NCBI RefSeq assembly: GCF_002237755.1
Contig: NZ_MWSJ01000002.1
Location: 186,001-250,000, forward strand
Source of the DNA: Lysinibacillus sp. KCTC 33748
Lineage (GTDB): Bacteria > Bacillota > Bacilli > Bacillales_A > Planococcaceae
Length of the DNA stretch: 64,000 nt
Reading direction: 5' to 3'
Part shown: in pieces, positions 53,204 through 62,152 of the stretch
Position numbering within the stretch: the first letter of the stretch is position 1
How the letters are laid out: each line of letters opens with the position of its first letter
Program-made: the position numbers and the translations under genes
Notes under the pieces: generated by a model
What the model saw: only the letters and a program-made list of their open reading frames with translations
What the model was told of the DNA's origin: nothing
The model's database searches: none

Positions 53204-54217
53204 ATGCAAACAACAATAAATTGGCAAGCCGTAAAACCTGAAAGCATATATATGAACAATGAAAAACTTTCCAAGCTAGAACAGACGATAAAAAGTGATT
53301 ATCACAATATTAATGGCATTATTATTATTAAAGATGGTCATTTAGCATATGAAAAATATTTTAATGGCAAAGGTTCTGATCATTGTCACCATATAGCATC
53401 AGTAACAAAAAGTGTACTTTCTGCACTTATAGGCATCGCAATTGATAAAGGCTATATTAATAGCGTTGAAGAAAAGGTGTTGGATTTTTTCCCAGAGTAT
53501 ATGTTTGCTTCTGATCAGCAGAAACAACAGATTACTATACGACATCTTCTCACGATGACAGTACCTTATCCATTTGAGGATTGGCATGAGCCACTAGATA
53601 AGCTATGTCAACAGCAGGATTGGATAAAATACACACTTGATTTAATGGGTGCAAATGGGGGTTTAGGTGCTTTTAAATACTCTACAGCTGGAGCACATGT
53701 CTTGTCAGCAATTCTTACTAAAAGTACTGGCAAGAGTGCACGAGCGTTCGCCAATGAACATTTGTTTACACCGCTTGGCATGAAAGAAATTCCGAACTAC
53801 GAAATGAATGCCTATGGGTTTGATGATTTATTCGGGAAAAACGTCAAGGGGTGGGTCCATGATCCAAACGGTCTTTCAGCAGGTGGGTGGGGACTAACAT
53901 TAACTACTCGTGATATGGCACGATTTGGCTACCTCTATATAAACAATGGCATGTGGAATAATAATAGGGTCCTCTCAGAAACATGGATTCGAGAATCCAC
54001 GGAGATAAACTATCACAATTACGGTTATTTATGGTGGCTACGCCAAGAAGATGGATTATTTACATATTCAGCAATAGGGGATGGAGGCAATATGATTTGT
54101 TGTATACCGAAATTGAATATGGTTGTGGCAATTAGTTCAGAATTCATCATGAATCCTCGAGATAGATGGCCGTTAATGAAGGAGTATATAATCTCGGCTG
54201 TAATAAATAATCAATAA
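53204..54217 (+). CDS. Serine hydrolase, class C beta-lactamase fold
   Basis: 337 residues. Active-site S-x-x-K in HIASVTKSVLSALIG (about residues 66-80) and Tyr in FKYSTAGAHVLSAIL. The third box is a GDGGNMICC-type segment rather than KTG. There is no signal peptide, so it is cytosolic or surface-exposed only by another route. Family members are esterases or D-amino-acid peptidases; genuine beta-lactam resistance is unlikely. Co-transcribed with the MerR regulator. Confidence 0.85.
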   Translation: MQTTINWQAVKPESIYMNNEKLSKLEQTIKSDYHNINGIIIIKDGHLAYEKYFNGKGSDHCHHIASVTKSVLSALIGIAIDKGYINSVEEKVLDFFPEYMFASDQQKQQITIRHLLTMTVPYPFEDWHEPLDKLCQQQDWIKYTLDLMGANGGLGAFKYSTAGAHVLSAILTKSTGKSARAFANEHLFTPLGMKEIPNYEMNAYGFDDLFGKNVKGWVHDPNGLSAGGWGLTLTTRDMARFGYLYINNGMWNNNRVLSETWIRESTEINYHNYGYLWWLRQEDGLFTYSAIGDGGNMICCIPKLNMVVAISSEFIMNPRDRWPLMKEYIISAVINNQ

Positions 54218-54518
54218 TTTTATATTTCAAGTGAGGGGAATAATTCCTTTCCTATTAGGTGGATGCACGCTTGCTTCAAGTTCATCGGTACTATCCCCCA
54301 ACGTATTTCGTAGTCTCGACCCCAATCAACTTATGACATAGGAAAAATTTTGATCCCATCAAATTAGACAATAGGCTATAATAAATAGTCTATTGTCTAA
54401 TTTGATGAAGTTATCATTATGAAGAAGCGTATTGAAAGATCCCTTTTCTGAAGGTCGTGCTCACTACATCTTCAGTTTGAGGTTAAATTTTACTTTTAAA
54501 ATAAAGTGAGGGAAAGAA
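54218..54518. repeat. Gap with a 23-base near-perfect inverted repeat
   Basis: Arms at 54357-54379 and 54385-54407 match at 22 of 23 positions (the exception is a G-T wobble) with a five-base loop AATAA. There is no T tract after it, so it is not an ordinary terminator. The rest of the gap is non-coding to my reading. Confidence 0.75.
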
Positions 54519-54959
54519 ATGGTTAGCTACTTGGTCGTCTTTATTGTCATTGTCCTTATAATGTTAAAAGAGAAACAAGTTAGACCAGCTCGATTGTGGG
54601 TCATACCAGTTTTGTTAATTGGTGTGGTGTTTTCTACTATTTCAAGTATTAAATTAACGCCTTTAAGTATTATGATGTATATCAGTTGTTTAATGGTTGG
54701 ATTGGGTATAGGAGTATGGAAAGGAAAACTAGAAAAAATTCGTAAGAATCACACTAGAGGAATCGTTACTACAAAAAGCTCTATTGCTGGAATTATTTTG
54801 TTTTTCGGGTTTCTTCTTTTAAGGATACTGGTAGGTCATTGGAGTAGAGAGCATGCATTGCTATCATTAACAAATGCTCTTATGTTCATACCACTGGGTA
54901 GTATTTGTTCTCGTCGCTATATTATCTATTTGAGATACAAACAACTTATGGGCGAGTAA
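54519..54959 (+). CDS. CcdC-like DUF1453 membrane protein
   Basis: 146 residues with four hydrophobic helices (about 3-15, 28-44, 50-66, 88-104), basic KEKQVRPARLW after the first and a conserved R-x2-G pattern. It resembles the CcdC (YneJ) family of unknown molecular role. AGTGAGGGAAAGAA precedes the ATG. It is alone between two large gaps. Confidence 0.6.
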   Translation: MVSYLVVFIVIVLIMLKEKQVRPARLWVIPVLLIGVVFSTISSIKLTPLSIMMYISCLMVGLGIGVWKGKLEKIRKNHTRGIVTTKSSIAGIILFFGFLLLRILVGHWSREHALLSLTNALMFIPLGSICSRRYIIYLRYKQLMGE

Positions 54960-55451
54960 AGCAATATAAAGTATAGAATTGTTTTAAATCGAAGACTAAT
55001 CATAGTGATTTATTATTCTGTATTCAGCTTTAATAAAGTCATCCAGTATATTTGGTGAAAAATAGCATATTCTTGCAGGAGTGATTTTAACAGAATAATT
55101 TGGCTCTAAGTTTGATAGATGCAGCCTTCTATTGTCCATGTTTGGTCAATGTAGACAAAGTTGTATTCTCTTTGTCTACTTCCTCAATAAGTATTTTTCA
55201 CCAGATACATAACCACATAATTATGTGACATCGCCACTCATCTAGTATGCAGTGGCATAATAATCTCCTGAACGCATTATAGAAAATCCAATAGTAGAAT
55301 CTTTATCCCCATGCATCCTTTTTTACATAGCCTTAAATTTTTGTAGAATCAATATTTAATTTAAGTAGAACTAGAAAAATACTAAAAGTCCATAATATAC
55401 AAAATTTTCGAAAATATGATAAACTAATAGCGTGAAAAGGAGGATGTTAGC
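54960..55451. other. Gap with an inverted repeat
   Basis: GTAGACAAAG (55151-55160) and CTTTGTCTAC (55170-55179) form a ten-base perfect stem with a nine-base loop, followed by TTCCTC. No gene is seen. A TATGATAAACTAAT box near 55418 could serve the M32 peptidase gene. Confidence 0.5.
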
Positions 55452-56948
55452 ATGACTGTACAACAATTTACTGACTATGTAAAAAAAATGCAGCACTACG
55501 GAGAAGCACTGAGTGTGGTTTATTGGGATATGCGTACCGGTGCACCTAAGAAGGGGTTAGCTCAACGTTCAGAGGTAGTTGGAACATTATCTGCTTCCTT
55601 ATTTGAGATGCAAACTAGTGAAGAGTTAGGGAAATTACTAACGGAACTAGAGGGGCAAAAGGCAGATCTCGATTATGTTACGCTGCGTTTAGTAGAGAAA
55701 GTACGTAAAGATTACGATCAAAATAAAAAAATTCCAGCTGATGAATATAAGGAATTTGTCATTCTACAATCTAAAGCAGAAACAGCATGGGAAAAAGCAA
55801 AAGCGACGAATAATTTTGCTTTATTCCTACCTTATTTAGAGGAAATTATAAGCTGGCAGAAGAAATTCATTCAATATTGGGGTATTAAAAACGGTTCTCC
55901 ATACAATACATTACTAGATTTATATGAACCGGATATGACGACTGATGTTTTAGATCAAGTTTATGGTGAGTTACGTGAAACAATCGTTTCTCTTGTGCAA
56001 AAAATTGCAGATTCACCAAATAAACCAGATACAAGCATATTATTTAAACATTTCCCTCGTGAATCTCAACGTGCGTTATCATTGGAAATGTTAGCACAAC
56101 TTGGCTATGATTTTGATGCAGGTCGCCTAGACGAAAGTGTGCATCCATTTATGATTGGCTTAAATCATGGAGATAATCGAATTACAACGAAATATGATGA
56201 AAATGATTTCCGCTCAGCAATTTTTGGAACAATCCATGAGTGTGGGCATGCTATGTATGAACAAAATATCGATGTGAAGCTTGATGGTTTACCGTTAGCA
56301 ACGGGTACGTCGATGGGAATACATGAATCTCAATCTTTATTTTATGAAAATTTTGTTGGTAGGAATGAAAAGTTCTGGGAGCATAATTACGAGCGACTGC
56401 AAAACCATTCGCCAGCACAATTTGGTGATGTACCATTAACTGATTTCCTGCGAGCAATTAATATGGTGGAACCTTCATTTATTCGCATTGAAGCAGATGA
56501 GTTAACATATCCACTACATATTATGATTCGCTATGAAATTGAACGTGATCTATTTAATGGCGATCTTCAAGCGAAAGATCTTCCACAAGTATGGAATGAT
56601 AAATACGAGGAATATTTAGGTATTCGCCCTGAGACAGATGCAAAAGGGGTTTTACAAGATATGCACTGGTCAGGGGGCATGTTTGGTTATTTCCCATCCT
56701 ATGCTTTAGGAATGATTTACGCTGCACAATGGAAACATGCAATGGATAAAGATATTCCAAACTTTGATGAGTTATTAGAAAAAGGTGAGCTTCTTCCAAT
56801 TCGTGAGTGGTTAACAGACAAAGTCCATCAATACGGAGCGCTGAAGAAACCGTTCGAATTGTTACAAGAGGCAACAGGGGAAGGCTTAAACGCCAAATAT
56901 TTAGCAAATTATTTACAAGAAAAGTATACGAAGCTATATCAACTTTAA
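55452..56948 (+). CDS. Carboxypeptidase M32 (YpwA-like)
   Basis: 498 residues. Zinc motif TIHECGHAMYEQN (HExxH, about residue 265), third ligand Glu in MGIHESQSLFYEN and conserved HPFMIGLNHGDNRITT. This family removes C-terminal residues other than proline and is active on long substrates. AAGGAGGATGTTAGC precedes the ATG. B. subtilis ypwA is a neighbour of other yp genes found in this window. Confidence 0.94.
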   Translation: MTVQQFTDYVKKMQHYGEALSVVYWDMRTGAPKKGLAQRSEVVGTLSASLFEMQTSEELGKLLTELEGQKADLDYVTLRLVEKVRKDYDQNKKIPADEYKEFVILQSKAETAWEKAKATNNFALFLPYLEEIISWQKKFIQYWGIKNGSPYNTLLDLYEPDMTTDVLDQVYGELRETIVSLVQKIADSPNKPDTSILFKHFPRESQRALSLEMLAQLGYDFDAGRLDESVHPFMIGLNHGDNRITTKYDENDFRSAIFGTIHECGHAMYEQNIDVKLDGLPLATGTSMGIHESQSLFYENFVGRNEKFWEHNYERLQNHSPAQFGDVPLTDFLRAINMVEPSFIRIEADELTYPLHIMIRYEIERDLFNGDLQAKDLPQVWNDKYEEYLGIRPETDAKGVLQDMHWSGGMFGYFPSYALGMIYAAQWKHAMDKDIPNFDELLEKGELLPIREWLTDKVHQYGALKKPFELLQEATGEGLNAKYLANYLQEKYTKLYQL

Positions 56949-56951
56949 AGG

Positions 56952-56992
56952 ACAAAGCGATTTCTCTACTATAGAGAAATCGCTTTTCACGC
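56952..56992. terminator. Terminator after the M32 carboxypeptidase gene
   Basis: AAAGCGATTTCTCTA pairs with TAGAGAAATCGCTTTT around a very short loop. Nearly the same hairpin recurs at 57169-57206. Confidence 0.85.
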
Positions 56993-57039
56993 TTTGTTAA
57001 AGACTATTCTGTCAATAAGATTAAAATGAAGTATAGCTT

Positions 57040-57168
57040 TTCTGTAAAACGAGGGGGTGATATCCGTTCCGACTGGGCGCTTTGCTGCTGACGCTACGCT
57101 TTCGCACAGATAAAACATTTGTAGCTGACGCTACAGAAAACATTTGTTGTAGCTGTCGCTACAACTAT
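57040..57168. repeat. Short direct repeats between two terminators
   Basis: The segment opens with GTGATATCCGTTCCGACTGG, similar to the block at 62298. It then has AAAACATTTGTAGCTGACGC followed by TACAG and again AAAACATTTGTTGTAGCTGT, two copies of a 25-base unit rich in GCTGACGCTAC. It looks like a degenerate dispersed repeat. Confidence 0.55.
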
Positions 57169-57206
57169 AAAAAAAGCGATTTCTCTAGATGAGAAATCGC
57201 TTTTTA
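57169..57206. terminator. Terminator of the cytochrome oxidase operon (minus strand)
   Basis: AAAAAGCGATTTCTC and GAGAAATCGCTTTTT form a perfect stem around TAGAT. A-tract and T-tract flanks allow use on either strand. Confidence 0.88.
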
Positions 57207-57224
57207 TGAAGATGCAAAATATTG

Positions 57225-58886
57225 TTACCAGAGCTTATAGCCTTTAGAGCCAGGTGGAGAATTAGAAATAATATCGATAATTGGAATAGTATAAGCAAAT
57301 AAAATTAATGCAACTAAAATAACTAGCCATACTTTAAAGTTCTCTAAAATAGCTGGTGTCGTACCACCGTTTTCATGTACCTCACCAACAGGGAATTCCT
57401 CTTCGCCTTTTGGTGCAAACCATGCTAATTTCACCACAATATAAAGAATGATTATGATGGCGATGAATAGAATTGTGCCACCAACAGCTTGAGCGATTTG
57501 ATAAGGAATCCAATCATAAGCTTGCTGAGCTCCGCCATACTCAGAGTAATCAGATCGACGCGGTGCACCAATCAGACCAGCAATATGCATAGCAGAAGAC
57601 ATAATTGTCATACCTACCGCCCATAAAATAGCGGCAAAATTACCAAGATTGTTTAAAGATTTAGTCAGCGTACGACCTGTTAAATACGGAATTAACCAAA
57701 ATGCCGCCCCAAAATAAGTTAATACGGCTGTTGTTGCAATTGTTAAATGGAAATGTCCTGTAACCCAAATAGTATTATGGATTAATTGGTTCATTTGATA
57801 AGAAGCATTGATGATACCGCCTGCACCACCAGGAATAAATGCTAACATACCGATAAATGGCACGAAGAAACGAGCATCTTTCCATGGTAATTTTTTAAAC
57901 CAGCCGAAAAGCCCTTTTCCACCTAATTCTCGACCGCGTAATTCAAACATTGCAAACATCGAGAAGGCGGTCATTAAAGATGGTACGATTACGGCAAATG
58001 TTAAAACAACTTGTATGAATTTCCACGTAGCATCAATACCTGGCTCTGTTAATTGGTGATGGATCCCAACTGGTACAGAGAATATTAAAAACAGCATAAA
58101 TGACAGTCTTGCTAAAGAATCAGAGAAAATTTTTCCGCCAATAACCTTTGGAATAATGACATACCAAACCATGTAAGCTGGTAATAGCCAGAAATACACA
58201 AGAGCATGACCAAAATACCAGAATAATGTACGGGAAAGTGCTACATCAACACGTTCGATAAAGCCTAAAGACCATGGAAGTAACTGGAATAGAACAGAAA
58301 CAGCTACACCTAGAGTCGCTACGAACCACATTAAATTATTGACAACAACCATAAATGAAAGTAATGGGCTTCGTTGTCCGCTACCTTTGTTTTCTTTACG
58401 CCACTGAGCATATCGTAAAATTTGACCTGCGCCGCCAACCCAAGAACCAACAACGACTAATGTAAGGCCTAAATAGAAAATCCAGTGAGCTTTCAGTGGA
58501 GCATAGAACGTATATAAAACAGATGCTTCGTTCAATAGAACCATTACTGCAGCTGCAGCTGTACCGATAGTCATTAACCAGAAGCCGATCCAGCCAAGGC
58601 GACGTTGTCCATTTGAAAAAGTTCCTGATGTACGGCTAACACTGGCAATTTGGAAACCGAAAATAAAGAATGTTGTTAAAATAAGACCGAGTAAAACACC
58701 ATGTACAGTTAAAACTTGATAGTAACCAATGCCTGCTGGTAATGTAAATTGACCAGAACGAACGAAAACCTGCAATAAACCTGCAAGACCCCCTAATAAT
58801 AATGCGATGAATGCCACGTATATATGTGCCATTGCTAGCTTCGCATCACGACGATCCACTTTTGTCAAATTATTTTTGAGACTCAT
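57225..58886 (-). CDS. cbaA: ba3-type cytochrome c oxidase subunit I
   Basis: 553 residues with about 13 membrane helices. Haem and CuB ligands are in YQVLTVHGVLLG, GHALVYFWLLPAYMVWY, SVPVGIHHQLTEP and WVTGHFHLTIATT (the HFH region). The protein lacks the K-channel signature of A-type enzymes, and the short subunit II and tiny third subunit next to it mark the B-family (ba3/b(o/a)3) oxidase. It reduces oxygen to water and pumps protons. Confidence 0.93.
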   Translation of the reverse strand: MSLKNNLTKVDRRDAKLAMAHIYVAFIALLLGGLAGLLQVFVRSGQFTLPAGIGYYQVLTVHGVLLGLILTTFFIFGFQIASVSRTSGTFSNGQRRLGWIGFWLMTIGTAAAAVMVLLNEASVLYTFYAPLKAHWIFYLGLTLVVVGSWVGGAGQILRYAQWRKENKGSGQRSPLLSFMVVVNNLMWFVATLGVAVSVLFQLLPWSLGFIERVDVALSRTLFWYFGHALVYFWLLPAYMVWYVIIPKVIGGKIFSDSLARLSFMLFLIFSVPVGIHHQLTEPGIDATWKFIQVVLTFAVIVPSLMTAFSMFAMFELRGRELGGKGLFGWFKKLPWKDARFFVPFIGMLAFIPGGAGGIINASYQMNQLIHNTIWVTGHFHLTIATTAVLTYFGAAFWLIPYLTGRTLTKSLNNLGNFAAILWAVGMTIMSSAMHIAGLIGAPRRSDYSEYGGAQQAYDWIPYQIAQAVGGTILFIAIIIILYIVVKLAWFAPKGEEEFPVGEVHENGGTTPAILENFKVWLVILVALILFAYTIPIIDIISNSPPGSKGYKLW

Positions 58887-59364
58887 TTGGATCCACCACC
58901 TTTAGCATAGAGTGCATCATCGTATGTCCTGTACCACAGTATTCATTACATACAATTAAAAACTCTCCTACTTTATTTACTTCTGTCACATATTCAGAAA
59001 TGTAACCAGGTTCAAGCATCATATTAATATTTGTACCTGCAACTTCAAAACCGTGCATGACATCCGCACTTGTTGCGATAAATTTCACCTTAGCTCCTAG
59101 AGGGACTTCTATTTCTGGCGGATTGTAATTAAATGCTGATGCTAAAACAACCACTTCATAGTCCCAATCCTTACCTTCTACTTTGTGAACACCAGGATTA
59201 TCGAAGGGAGGGAATTCATTTACTTTCTCATAATCTAGTGTTTTTTTACCATTGTTCGGATGTGAGCCTTGATGAAATGCACCGATGCCGAGAATGATAA
59301 GGAATGCTACTAAAGTAGTAACTCCAAACACAAGCCAGTATTTCTCATACTTATGTAAGTGCAT
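58870..59364 (-). CDS. cbaB: ba3-type cytochrome c oxidase subunit II
   Basis: 164 residues. One N-terminal membrane helix (about 10-31) is followed by a cupredoxin domain with the CuA site: His in DVMHGFEV and CNEYCGTGHTMM near the end (Cys, Cys, His, Met). Small size without a second helix fits the B-family. It takes electrons from cytochrome c and overlaps cbaA by 17 bases. Confidence 0.93.
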   Translation of the reverse strand: MHLHKYEKYWLVFGVTTLVAFLIILGIGAFHQGSHPNNGKKTLDYEKVNEFPPFDNPGVHKVEGKDWDYEVVVLASAFNYNPPEIEVPLGAKVKFIATSADVMHGFEVAGTNINMMLEPGYISEYVTEVNKVGEFLIVCNEYCGTGHTMMHSMLKVVDPNESQK

Positions 59365-59394
59365 ATGTCTCTGTCCTTTCTTATTCTTAGTAGA

Positions 59395-59517
59395 TTAAAA
59401 ACGATTGATGAACAAATCGAAGCAGTACACCCAAAGTAAGATAATAATGATTCCTACTCCAAATACCGCATAGAGTGAACCTTTTAAATTTTCATCTGAC
59501 TTTTTTTTATTTGCCAT
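59395..59517 (-). CDS. Cytochrome c oxidase subunit 2A-like small protein
   Basis: 40 residues from the ATG at 59517, which has GAAGGAGGAGC upstream; the longer frame upstream is unlikely. The N-terminus is charged (MANKKKSDENLKG) and followed by a single helix, SLYAVFGVGIIIILLWVYCF, as in the CoxIIA subunit of ba3 oxidases. It is the first gene of the three-gene operon. Confidence 0.88.
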   Translation of the reverse strand: MANKKKSDENLKGSLYAVFGVGIIIILLWVYCFDLFINRF

Positions 59518-59652
59518 TTTTGCTCCTCCTTCGCTTTTAGTGTGTCTTTCATATTGCCATGATATATAAATAAAATTCTTTTTGATGTGAAAAAAATCAC
59601 ACATCTTGACGAATAATGTGAAAAAAATGTGAAAAATTGAGGAGGAAATAAA

Positions 59653-59687
59653 AAAAAGCCATCTCAATAGTCATTGAGATGGCCGCA
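59653..59687 (-). terminator. Terminator after the cheX gene (minus strand)
   Basis: On the minus strand GGCCATCTCAATG pairs with CATTGAGATGGC-type sequence (stem GCCATCTCAAT / ATTGAGATGGC) followed by T8. It precedes the oxidase operon. The 190 bases up to cheX hold no other feature. Confidence 0.88.
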
Positions 59688-59874
59688 TTTCGGTTGAAAA
59701 TGAAGTGATTTTTATTGAAATCTATTATTTTTCAAGAAATTTTACTATATGATATTTGGACTTGAGCCTTATGGGGCATTCATCGTTTATTAAAGAGAAT
59801 GATAAAGCGTGATCATAAATGTTTGATGTAGAGGCATAGGATGTATAAATTGAACAGTTCGATATTCTAGAATT

Positions 59875-60330
59875 CTATTCTTCTTCAATTGTTAAAAGAA
59901 CTGTCAGTGGACCGACGCTTGGAATTGTGACAGGTAGTATAAAGGCCTTTTCAAAGCCGTATAATTTTGTGTTACCAACCATCACTGTTGGTGGTGTGAT
60001 ATCAATTTCTAAGCTTTCTTGTCCGACGGTAGTACATAGATTCCCTGCAATCATATTGCCAAATTCCCCTGTAAAGGATTCCAACATTTCTCCTTCGAGA
60101 GGCATACCAAACATCGTATTGCCGATGCCACTAAATGTTTCTGGAGACGAATCAATGATTACTCGACCCTTTAAATCTCCTATTAAACCAATTAAAACAC
60201 CCATTTGCTGTTGTTGAAATGGTTCAGAAATAATACTCGGCGTTTTCACGTCTATCTCCATAGGTAGAATCGATTTTAAAGCGTGGATTGTCCCATTTAA
60301 AATAGTTTGAAAGTACTTCGAATTACTCAT
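59875..60330 (-). CDS. cheX: CheX-like CheY-P phosphatase
   Basis: 151 residues, full length for CheX. Core GVLIGLIGDLKGRVIIDSS and the catalytic helix LESFTGEFGNMIAGNLCTTV, which carries the E-x2-N pair. CheX dephosphorylates CheY, shutting off chemotaxis signals. It is monocistronic, with no other chemotaxis gene in the window. Confidence 0.9.
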   Translation of the reverse strand: MSNSKYFQTILNGTIHALKSILPMEIDVKTPSIISEPFQQQQMGVLIGLIGDLKGRVIIDSSPETFSGIGNTMFGMPLEGEMLESFTGEFGNMIAGNLCTTVGQESLEIDITPPTVMVGNTKLYGFEKAFILPVTIPSVGPLTVLLTIEEE

Positions 60331-60398
60331 TTTTACCGCATCCTTTTTCCGACTTTTCTACATCTTACCATGTTAAATGGGTAAGATGAAAGTATGTC

Positions 60399-60452
60399 TT
60401 GACGAATTAATGGGAAATTTATATTATATTAATGAGAATGATTTTCAAAATC
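60399..60452 (+). promoter_or_regulatory. SigmaA promoter with a Fur box
   Basis: TTGACG (60399-60404), 17 bases, TATTAT (60422-60427). Immediately after it GAGAATGATTTTCAAAATC (60434-60452) matches the 19-base Fur consensus at 15 positions. Iron-dependent repression of the following small gene is likely. Confidence 0.75.
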
Positions 60453-60512
60453 ATTAAATGGACGATTAAGTTTTTTAAAATACAAATTTTTATAAAAAAG
60501 GAGCGGTTAGCG

Positions 60513-60602
60513 ATGACATTCGTATTGATTGGAACGGTAGTGGTTATCTATATTGGAGTAGGGAAACACGTTATGAAACAGGCGACTGCGCATTTAAAAT
60601 AA
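60513..60602 (+). CDS. 29-residue Fur-controlled membrane peptide
   Basis: ATG 60513 follows AAAAAGGAGCGGTTAGCG. The product is MTFVLIGTVVVIYIGVGKHV plus MKQATAHLK: a single helix (about 3-17) and a basic tail, ending at TAA 60600. Promoter, Fur box, ribosome site and terminator all frame just this ORF, so it looks like a real stand-alone gene. I do not recognise a family. It may be a small subunit or regulator of iron uptake (inference). Confidence 0.65.
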   Translation: MTFVLIGTVVVIYIGVGKHVMKQATAHLK

Positions 60603-60635
60603 GAGAATGAACAATAACGACAATATTATTAAAGT

Positions 60636-60677
60636 AGAGCATGATCTAAGCAATTTAGAGATCATGCTTTTTTTTAC
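60636..60677 (+). terminator. Terminator of the small Fur-controlled gene
   Basis: AGCATGATCT pairs with AGATCATGCT around an 11-base loop, followed by T8. Confidence 0.9.
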
Positions 60678-60912
60678 GAAAATATTTATCTTACATACTT
60701 TAGAGAAAATAAAGAGGATAATTATTTGTTTTTTTTGAAAAATGTTGAAAATGAGAATTATTTTTTTGTAGTATGGTTACGAGGCTATTAATAAGACATT
60801 AACTTCATACAATGTTTATCTGATGCTAATGGTCGTTCTGGCAACTGTGGTATCAAAAAATAAAAATGGATAGGCAATCAAGCGACGTCCTATAGAAAAT
60901 TAGGTGAAAAAA
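60678..60912. promoter_or_regulatory. Gap with a second, weaker Fur-like box
   Basis: GAAAATGAGAATTATTTTT near 60747-60765 matches the Fur consensus at about 13 of 19 positions. It lies about 150 bases before the pcp start, so the peptidase might also be iron-responsive. No gene is seen. Confidence 0.4.
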
Positions 60913-61527
60913 ATGACGAAGATATTATTAACAGGGTTTGTGCCATTTCTTGAATATAAAATAAATCCAACGATGCAAATTGTAGAAAAATTAAATGGAG
61001 AAAAGATGGATGGCTATGAAATTGAAGGACGCATATTGTCTGTAGATTTTCAGCAATCCGCTCAGCAGCTGAAACAATATATTGCTGAGATTAAGCCACG
61101 AATCATTATTTCATTAGGATTAGCTGGAGGGCGTTTTAAAATAACGCCAGAGCGAATTGCGATTAATATTAAAGATGGGGAAGCAGATAATGATGGTTAT
61201 ACACCAGTAGATGAGAGCATTTATGATGATGGTGTAGATGCCTATATCACGAATCTACCTATTAGAAATATGGTAAATCGATTATGCAAAGAAGGATATC
61301 CAGCGGAGATTTCAAATACGGCGGGTACCTATTTATGTAATAATATTATGTATGAAGGGCTTGTTTACGCGAAGCAACATAAAGAGGTCCGTGCTGGATT
61401 TATTCATATTCCTGCGTCATTTGATTTGGCGATTCAACATGGGAAAATACCGGGATGGAATATCCAAGATTTAATCACATGTATTAGGCTCTGTATCGAG
61501 GAGACAATTCGTGCAACAAATGATTGA
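60913..61527 (+). CDS. pcp: Pyrrolidone-carboxylate peptidase (Pcp-like)
   Basis: 204 residues from ATG 60913 behind AGGTGA. Family blocks are LLTGFVPFLEYKINPTMQIV, SLGLAGGRF with Glu in PERIAINI, the active Cys in NTAGTYLCNN and His in GFIHIPASF, giving the Cys-His-Glu triad of C15 peptidases. It removes N-terminal pyroglutamate. Sequence is somewhat divergent from classical Pcp, but all three catalytic residues are present. Confidence 0.92.
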   Translation: MTKILLTGFVPFLEYKINPTMQIVEKLNGEKMDGYEIEGRILSVDFQQSAQQLKQYIAEIKPRIIISLGLAGGRFKITPERIAINIKDGEADNDGYTPVDESIYDDGVDAYITNLPIRNMVNRLCKEGYPAEISNTAGTYLCNNIMYEGLVYAKQHKEVRAGFIHIPASFDLAIQHGKIPGWNIQDLITCIRLCIEETIRATND

Positions 61528-61555
61528 CTTTCCTCAAACGATGGGGATAAATAAA

Positions 61556-61611
61556 GAAGTAAAATGGATGACCTAAAATGATAATCATCATTTTAGGTCA
61601 TCCATTTTTAG
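61556..61611 (+). terminator. Terminator after pcp
   Basis: A stem of about 20 bases (AAAATGGATGACCTAAAATG and its complement) with a short loop, followed by T5. The 120 bases up to the next gene hold nothing else. Confidence 0.9.
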
Positions 61612-61732
61612 TTAGATAAGTAATGAAACAAATTATTGGATAGTAGGATTGATTTGATATCAACGTACTCCCGTTTATTCTATCACTAATACAGTGTCTA
61701 GGCAGATAAAGTACCTATTTCAAGGTTTTATA

Positions 61733-62152
61733 TTACTGTGTTGAAAACCCTATTGATTCTATGATGATTGGAGTACCACTATAAATTGTTGAATTACTTG
61801 GACTTAAGGTTAACGTGGTTGGAGTTAAGGTATAAATTCCACCTTCTTGCATGACGGCATTGATATAAAGATTGACGTAGCCATTCGGATTAAAAATGAT
61901 AAATTCGGTTGCTTGGTTCCCATTATCCTTCCAAAATTGGCTAGCTGATAGAGTCGCCCCATTAGTCAAATCAATATCCGATGTAACAATATTGAAATAT
62001 CTATTTACTGTTGGAATAATATTTCTACTAGGTTCAACAACTGGGGGAGGGTCTTCCAAAGGAATGGTACTAGCTTTTATACGTGGCCAAATAAATCGAT
62101 CTTCACACTCACATTCTTGCTCGATTTTCCGTTGGTTCCTAAAGTTCACCAT
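61733..62152 (-). CDS. DUF4183-domain protein
   Basis: 139 residues. An N-terminal low-complexity/Cys segment (ECECED, then PLEDPPPVVEP) precedes a DUF4183 beta domain (about 52-139) with GATLSASQFWKDNGNQATEF and NGYVNLYINAVMQEGGIYTL. Such proteins occur, often in several copies, in spore formers and may be coat or exosporium components (inference). No signal peptide. Confidence 0.8.
   Translation of the reverse strand: MVNFRNQRKIEQECECEDRFIWPRIKASTIPLEDPPPVVEPSRNIIPTVNRYFNIVTSDIDLTNGATLSASQFWKDNGNQATEFIIFNPNGYVNLYINAVMQEGGIYTLTPTTLTLSPSNSTIYSGTPIIIESIGFSTQ

Noticed and set aside
53204..54217. Beta-lactam resistance enzyme
   Set aside because: It has the S-x-x-K and Tyr motifs but no signal peptide or KTG box, more like an esterase or peptidase relative.
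54357..54407. Ordinary Rho-independent terminator
   Set aside because: No T tract follows either arm, and no gene ends within 140 bases on the plus strand.
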